This document shows positions 60,584 to 64,000 of a DNA stretch of 64,000 nucleotides, one piece after another. The stretch is from assembly GCA_914767885.1 (NCBI GenBank), contig CAJZBQ010000043.1:434001-498000 (forward strand), read 5' to 3'. The stretch is from Blepharisma stoltei (Eukaryota; Ciliophora; Heterotrichea; Heterotrichida; Blepharismidae). The notes under the pieces were generated by a model. That model made no database searches, was not told the origin of the DNA, and saw only the letters and a program-made list of their open reading frames with translations. A program made the position numbers and the translations under genes. The stretch's first letter is position 1; every line of letters begins with the position of its first letter.

Positions 60584-62205
60584 ATGGAAAAGGTCGAGTC
60601 TCTCTTTTCTACCATACAAGAGCCTACGACTCTGCTTACTCCATCAACCAATATTTACACACAAGCTAATCAATGCTTAGACTCTTTAGCTAAGGAATTG
60701 AATCAGATGCTTTTCACAAAAGGCTTCGACGAAGAGCAAATATGAGGACAATTTGAGCTCATTAATAAAAATTTCCTGCCAAAACTCCAGCAAGATGCTG
60801 AAAATCATCAAGGAATATCCTATTTCTTACGAAATTGACAATTTTTCTATTATTTCCTATAAATTTATCATTTTTGTTAAATATTCGAAAAAGTATACAA
60901 ATGTTCGAAGAAAGTGAAGAAGAATTAGAATCAAGCGTCCTTGAAGAGAATTCAGAAAACGAAGAGTCTTCTCAAAATGAGGAAGAAATCGAAGAGCAAA
61001 GCGGCAGCGAAATGGAAGAAGGATCTGAAAACGAAAAGTCTGAAGGAGAAAAAGAAGGAAACGCAGTGGAAGATAAGTTTTTGAAGATAGATGAGCTTGA
61101 ACAGTTTTTAAAAGATGCCGAAATGGAGGAGGAAGATCCAGCATTAGAAGTCTCTGAAGAGGAAGATGAAGAGTCGAATGAAAGTGAAGAGGAAGAAAAC
61201 GAAGAAGAGGAGAAAGACTTCTTTAAAGGCCCTGATGAAGAAGAAAGCGAAGAAGAGCAAGAAAAGCTATTCACCTTTACAAGCCATGAAGACATGGACA
61301 AAATTGAAGACAAACTTGTCTCCAACAAGCCATGGCAACTTAGAGGAGAAATCCTGTCCACCTCAAGGCCAGTGAATTCTTTGCTTGACACCAAGCTAGA
61401 TTTCGAATTGGCACGTAACCCTACTCCAAACACTCAAGCACCTGAAGTCACTGACCAAATAGAAGACATCATTAAACAAAGGATTTTAGACTTGGTCTTT
61501 GACGACGTCAAACCCAAACTTCCTATAGAAAAGTCAAAAGCTTTGACCTCTCCAGAAGACTTTATGAGCTATGAAAAGTCAAAGAAAAGCTTGGCTGAGC
61601 TATATGAAGAAGATTATAAAAAAGACGTCCTTCGCATCCCTATGAATGAAGAGCAAGAAAAGGCGAAACAAGAAGCCATTAGAATTTTCAAAAAATTGAG
61701 CTACAGCTTAGATCTTCTGTCAAGCTTGAATCCAATCGCAAATCCTGTAGTAAAAGAAATGGAAATCAAAAGTGCTGAAGTTCCAGCGCTAGTGATGGAA
61801 GAAGTAATTCCGTTTGGGGTCAGCAGAGAGTCAACACTAAACCCTAGAGAAGTTTTTGACCCTTCAAAAGCTGAACTTAAAGCACCTGAGGAATTGACAA
61901 GCACTGATAGAAACAGCTCAAGAAGAAAACACAAGAGCACTATCAGGACAAGGAAAAAGGAAAAACTTGTGAAACTTATGGAAAAAATGGCAAGAGACCC
62001 AAGATATGGCAAATTCGAGTACCGAAAGATGCTGAAGGAGCAAAAAGCTAAAAAAGAGCTGATTGAAAACAAAAAACAAACAGAGACAAAGTTCACAAGG
62101 TCTTCAGAATTTTTCAAAAATCTCAAAAAAATCAACAAAGAAGTCGAAACTCGGAAGAAAAAAGAAGAAAGTCACAACAACATAAGCAAAAAAATAAAAC
62201 TTTAA
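60584..62205 (+). CDS. MPP10: MPP10, U3 snoRNP/SSU processome component
   Basis: Segments 60584-60829 and 60880-62205 total 1572 nt, 523 aa. N-terminal EEQIWGQFELINKNFLPKLQ (Trp from TGA) is followed by a long Glu/Ser/Asp-rich acidic stretch, then MPP10 blocks EDIIKQRILDLVFDDVKPKL, YEKSKKSLAELYEEDY, KKLSYSLDLLSSLNPIANPV and VPALVMEEVIPFGVS, and a basic C-terminus. MPP10 works with IMP3 and IMP4 in the SSU processome for 18S rRNA maturation. The 50-bp IES removal (YFL-NIRKSIQMFEESEEE) is needed to join the N-terminal part. Confidence 0.92.
60830..60879 (+). other. 50-bp IES in MPP10
   Basis: TA-bounded at 60828-60829 and 60878-60879. Unedited, the frame stops at TAA soon after. No terminal motif of family A or B is seen; with such a short AT-rich segment another TA pair cannot be fully excluded. 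Confidence 0.65.
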
Positions 62206-62292
62206 TTTTCATTTATTCTTAGCACATTGATTATAAAAAAAGTAAATATAGTAATTAAATAAACCATTCATTTTATAAAAGGTATATAAAAT

Positions 62293-63114
62293 ATGCAGCC
62301 AGCAAGTTGTCTATTCTGTGACAAATCCGCAAACCCTTCCAAAACAATCATGATCTACGAAAACTACAACGCCATCAAGCCTTTAGTTTTAAAAGAGCAT
62401 GGGTTTTTCAACAACCGGTTCGGACTTTTCCATCACGATAGAATCATTTCCACACCTCTCGGCTCCAAAGTCAAAGAAGTCAAAGAAAAAGGCTACATTT
62501 ACACATTGACCACAACTCCAGAGCTGTGAACCAAAGGGATCAGCATGAGGACTCAAATTCTGTACAGAGCTGACATATCGATGATCATAGGAAACCTCAA
62601 TATTCGCCCTGGAAGCATTGTGGTAGAAGCTGGGACTGGCTCTGCCTCACTATCAATATCTATCATAAGAAGCTTACTTCCCCATGGAAAATTGTTTACT
62701 TTTGAGTTCAACCCAGGAAGAGCTGAAGAAGCCAAAAACGAATTTATTCAGTTGGGGCTTGAGAACAATGTAGTCAGTGAGTGCAGAGATGTCCTGGAAA
62801 ATGGATTTTCGCATGCTGGGTATACAGAAGCTGATGCTGTATTTCTGGATTTGCCGTGTCCATGGAATGCTGTGGAAAAGGCGAAAGAGATTTTGAAAGT
62901 TGAAGGAAACCTTTGCACTTTTTCTCCTTGCATAGAACAAGTTCAGAAAACATGCCAAATGCTGAGGAAGCTGGATTTCCAAGAAATAAAGACTGTTGAA
63001 ACACTTATAAGACCTTATCAAGCAAGAACTAATGAGAAAGGAAATTTGTCAATACAGATGGATGCTGAGCAGGAAAGGCTGCACACAGGCTATTTAACAT
63101 TTGCAATTAAATAA
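62293..63114 (+). CDS. TRMT61A: tRNA (adenine-58-N1)-methyltransferase catalytic subunit (Trm61/TRMT61A)
   Basis: 273 aa. The TGA at 62527-62529 is Trp in PELWTKGISMRTQILYRADI, where Trm61 proteins have L-W-T. SAM motif I is VVEAGTGSASLSISIIRSL, followed by FEFNPGRAEEAKNEF, DAVFLDLPCPWNAV (the D-x-P-x-P-W motif) and CTFSPCIEQVQKTC. Trm61 with Trm6 makes m1A58 in the T loop of tRNAs, a nuclear reaction. The length agrees with family members. No interruption. It follows MPP10 in the same direction, 87 bp apart. Confidence 0.95.
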
Positions 63115-63197
63115 ACCACTGAAATTGGCGTAATTTTGTGTTAATTGTATAGATTTCTATAATTTAAATTCTAAACTTTATTAGATAGTAAGCGAAC

Positions 63198-64000
63198 TTA
63201 CAAAAACCAAGGTTTCTGCAATGCAGCAAAATACTTCTCAATTTCAGTTTTCAAAGCCACATTAGGGATCAAGTCATCCATCGTTATGCTGATTCCAGTT
63301 ATTGGATCTTTCCCAGTGAATTGAATAGCTTTAGTTATTGTTTCTTTATCATAGCATGTGTTTGTCTTCCGCACTATAACAGGATTGTCCATAATCACCC
63401 CAGTTATAGGGTCTAATAAATGCTTTGGAGCTCCTTGCTCATTATCATTACTCAGCAGCCCCCTTGTTAATTCTTCAATACTTTTTCCTGCATGTCTTCT
63501 TGTATGTTCTCTTGCCTTAATTTCATACATTGCATAATTATCTCTATACTCCGCTGCAATATTTGCATCTAGTGGGTCTAAAGGTTCAGGTGTCATAAAT
63601 AGCCCATAAATACAGTCTAAAATATACCTGGCAGTTGTATCTACTGTATAAAATTGATCTAAGACTGAATGGCATATTCTTCCAGTGGCGTTTATATTGC
63701 AATGGTAAACAGGAGTTATGAATCTCACCTCAGGAGGGGACAAAGGATAGTCTTCACCGAACTTCATATACAGATGAAATAAGCCGCCTTCATATGGACA
63801 AATCTTTAAAAAATGGCTTATAATAAGAATAATGATCGTTCCTTCTTTATTTGATTGTTTGCTGAAATTATTTAGGAGCAATTTTCTAAGGCTGACCTCT
63901 GAAATAATGGATTAAGTAATTAAATTTAATTTTAATTCATATGGAGTGTGGTCTGGGCCTTTCATAAATATATTTCAAAATGCGGTATCTAACTCGCATG
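63198..64000 (-). CDS. Ubiquitin-conjugating (UBC) domain fused to a U-box, 5' end beyond window
   Basis: Partial. Segments 63942-64000 (runs off the window) and 63198-63794 join across a 147-bp IES to give AFWNIFMKGPDHTPYEGGLF, the UBC-fold G-P-x-x-T-P-Y-E-G-G motif, with Trp from TGA. Next are DYPLSPPEVRFITPVYHCNI and GRICHSVLDQF, whose Cys is the expected E2 catalytic Cys. From about HLLDPITGVIMDNPVIVRKT to NVALKTEIEKYFAALQKPWF is a U-box, the E3 domain that recruits E2 enzymes. A single chain with E2 and U-box E3 parts would be an unusual self-contained ubiquitin ligase. Stop TAA at 63198. Confidence 0.88.
63795..63941. other. 147-bp IES in the UBC/U-box gene
   Basis: Flanked by the direct repeat TTCATATGGA (63789-63798 and 63936-63945), which contains TA. 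Removal restores the HTPYEGG motif exactly. No family A or B ends. Confidence 0.88.

Overview
The window looks like germline (micronuclear) DNA of a heterotrich ciliate, most likely Blepharisma. Three observations support this. (1) UGA is read as tryptophan: in-frame TGA falls at invariant Trp positions, including the DPPW motif of an MT-A70 methyltransferase, the D-V-W-S motif of a CDPK, the GKDW of a MYB repeat and the Trp of a Trm61, while genes end in TAA or TAG. (2) Introns are 15-16 nt with GTA...TAG-like ends. (3) Nearly half of the genes are interrupted by non-coding DNA whose exact removal, usually between two TA dinucleotides, restores one reading frame. For every gene I reassembled, the summed exon lengths came out divisible by three (for example SMC4, five segments, 1275 codons). 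That is the signature of internal eliminated sequences (IESs) that are cut out in the somatic macronucleus. Genus assignment is inference; no database was consulted.

Layout. 1-13.9 kb: SPEF1, a degenerate amidohydrolase, a 1119-aa coiled-coil gene broken by a retroposon and a palindrome, a YbjN-like gene, a gene split by a 728-bp retroposon, GOT1, an unknown gene and a Popeye-domain gene. 14.3-19.9 kb: a 1457-aa axonemal-dynein-light-chain-domain gene carrying two retroposons, one MITE-type IES and an IES inside an intron. 20.0-28.5 kb: a tRNA-Ser(GCT) with an IES in the anticodon loop, a SHAQKYF MYB gene, three decaying Rab-like copies, a tyrosine phosphatase and two tandem Cys-motif paralogues. 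29-42.6 kb: an SNX-BAR-like sorting nexin, MT-A70 fused to ZZ fingers, an FtsH-like pseudoprotease, a CDPK with three insertions, TCF25/Rqc1 and the p28 dynein light chain. 42.9-64 kb: an unknown gene, a coiled-coil gene flanked by two inverted ~800-bp elements, a membrane protein, condensin SMC4 with four IESs, an EF-hand/PH/kinase protein, an unknown gene, MPP10, TRM61 and a UBC/U-box fusion cut by the window end.

The mobile DNA falls into distinct classes: MITE family A (terminal motif CCTCCGTGAGTGAAC), MITE family B (TTTAAATTGGAACAAAA), MITE family C (one copy), fully palindromic elements, short unique IESs (39-147 bp), and a GC-richer SINE-like retroposon family. The retroposons share a 3' signature close to GCCATTTTAAT and have target-site duplications of variable length (8-16 bp). 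Six of the nine retroposons lie inside exons, and removing each with one target-site copy restores the gene. Elements are nested up to three deep. The main point of interest is that retroposons, and not only DNA-transposon MITEs, appear to be tolerated inside genes because they are removed as IESs.
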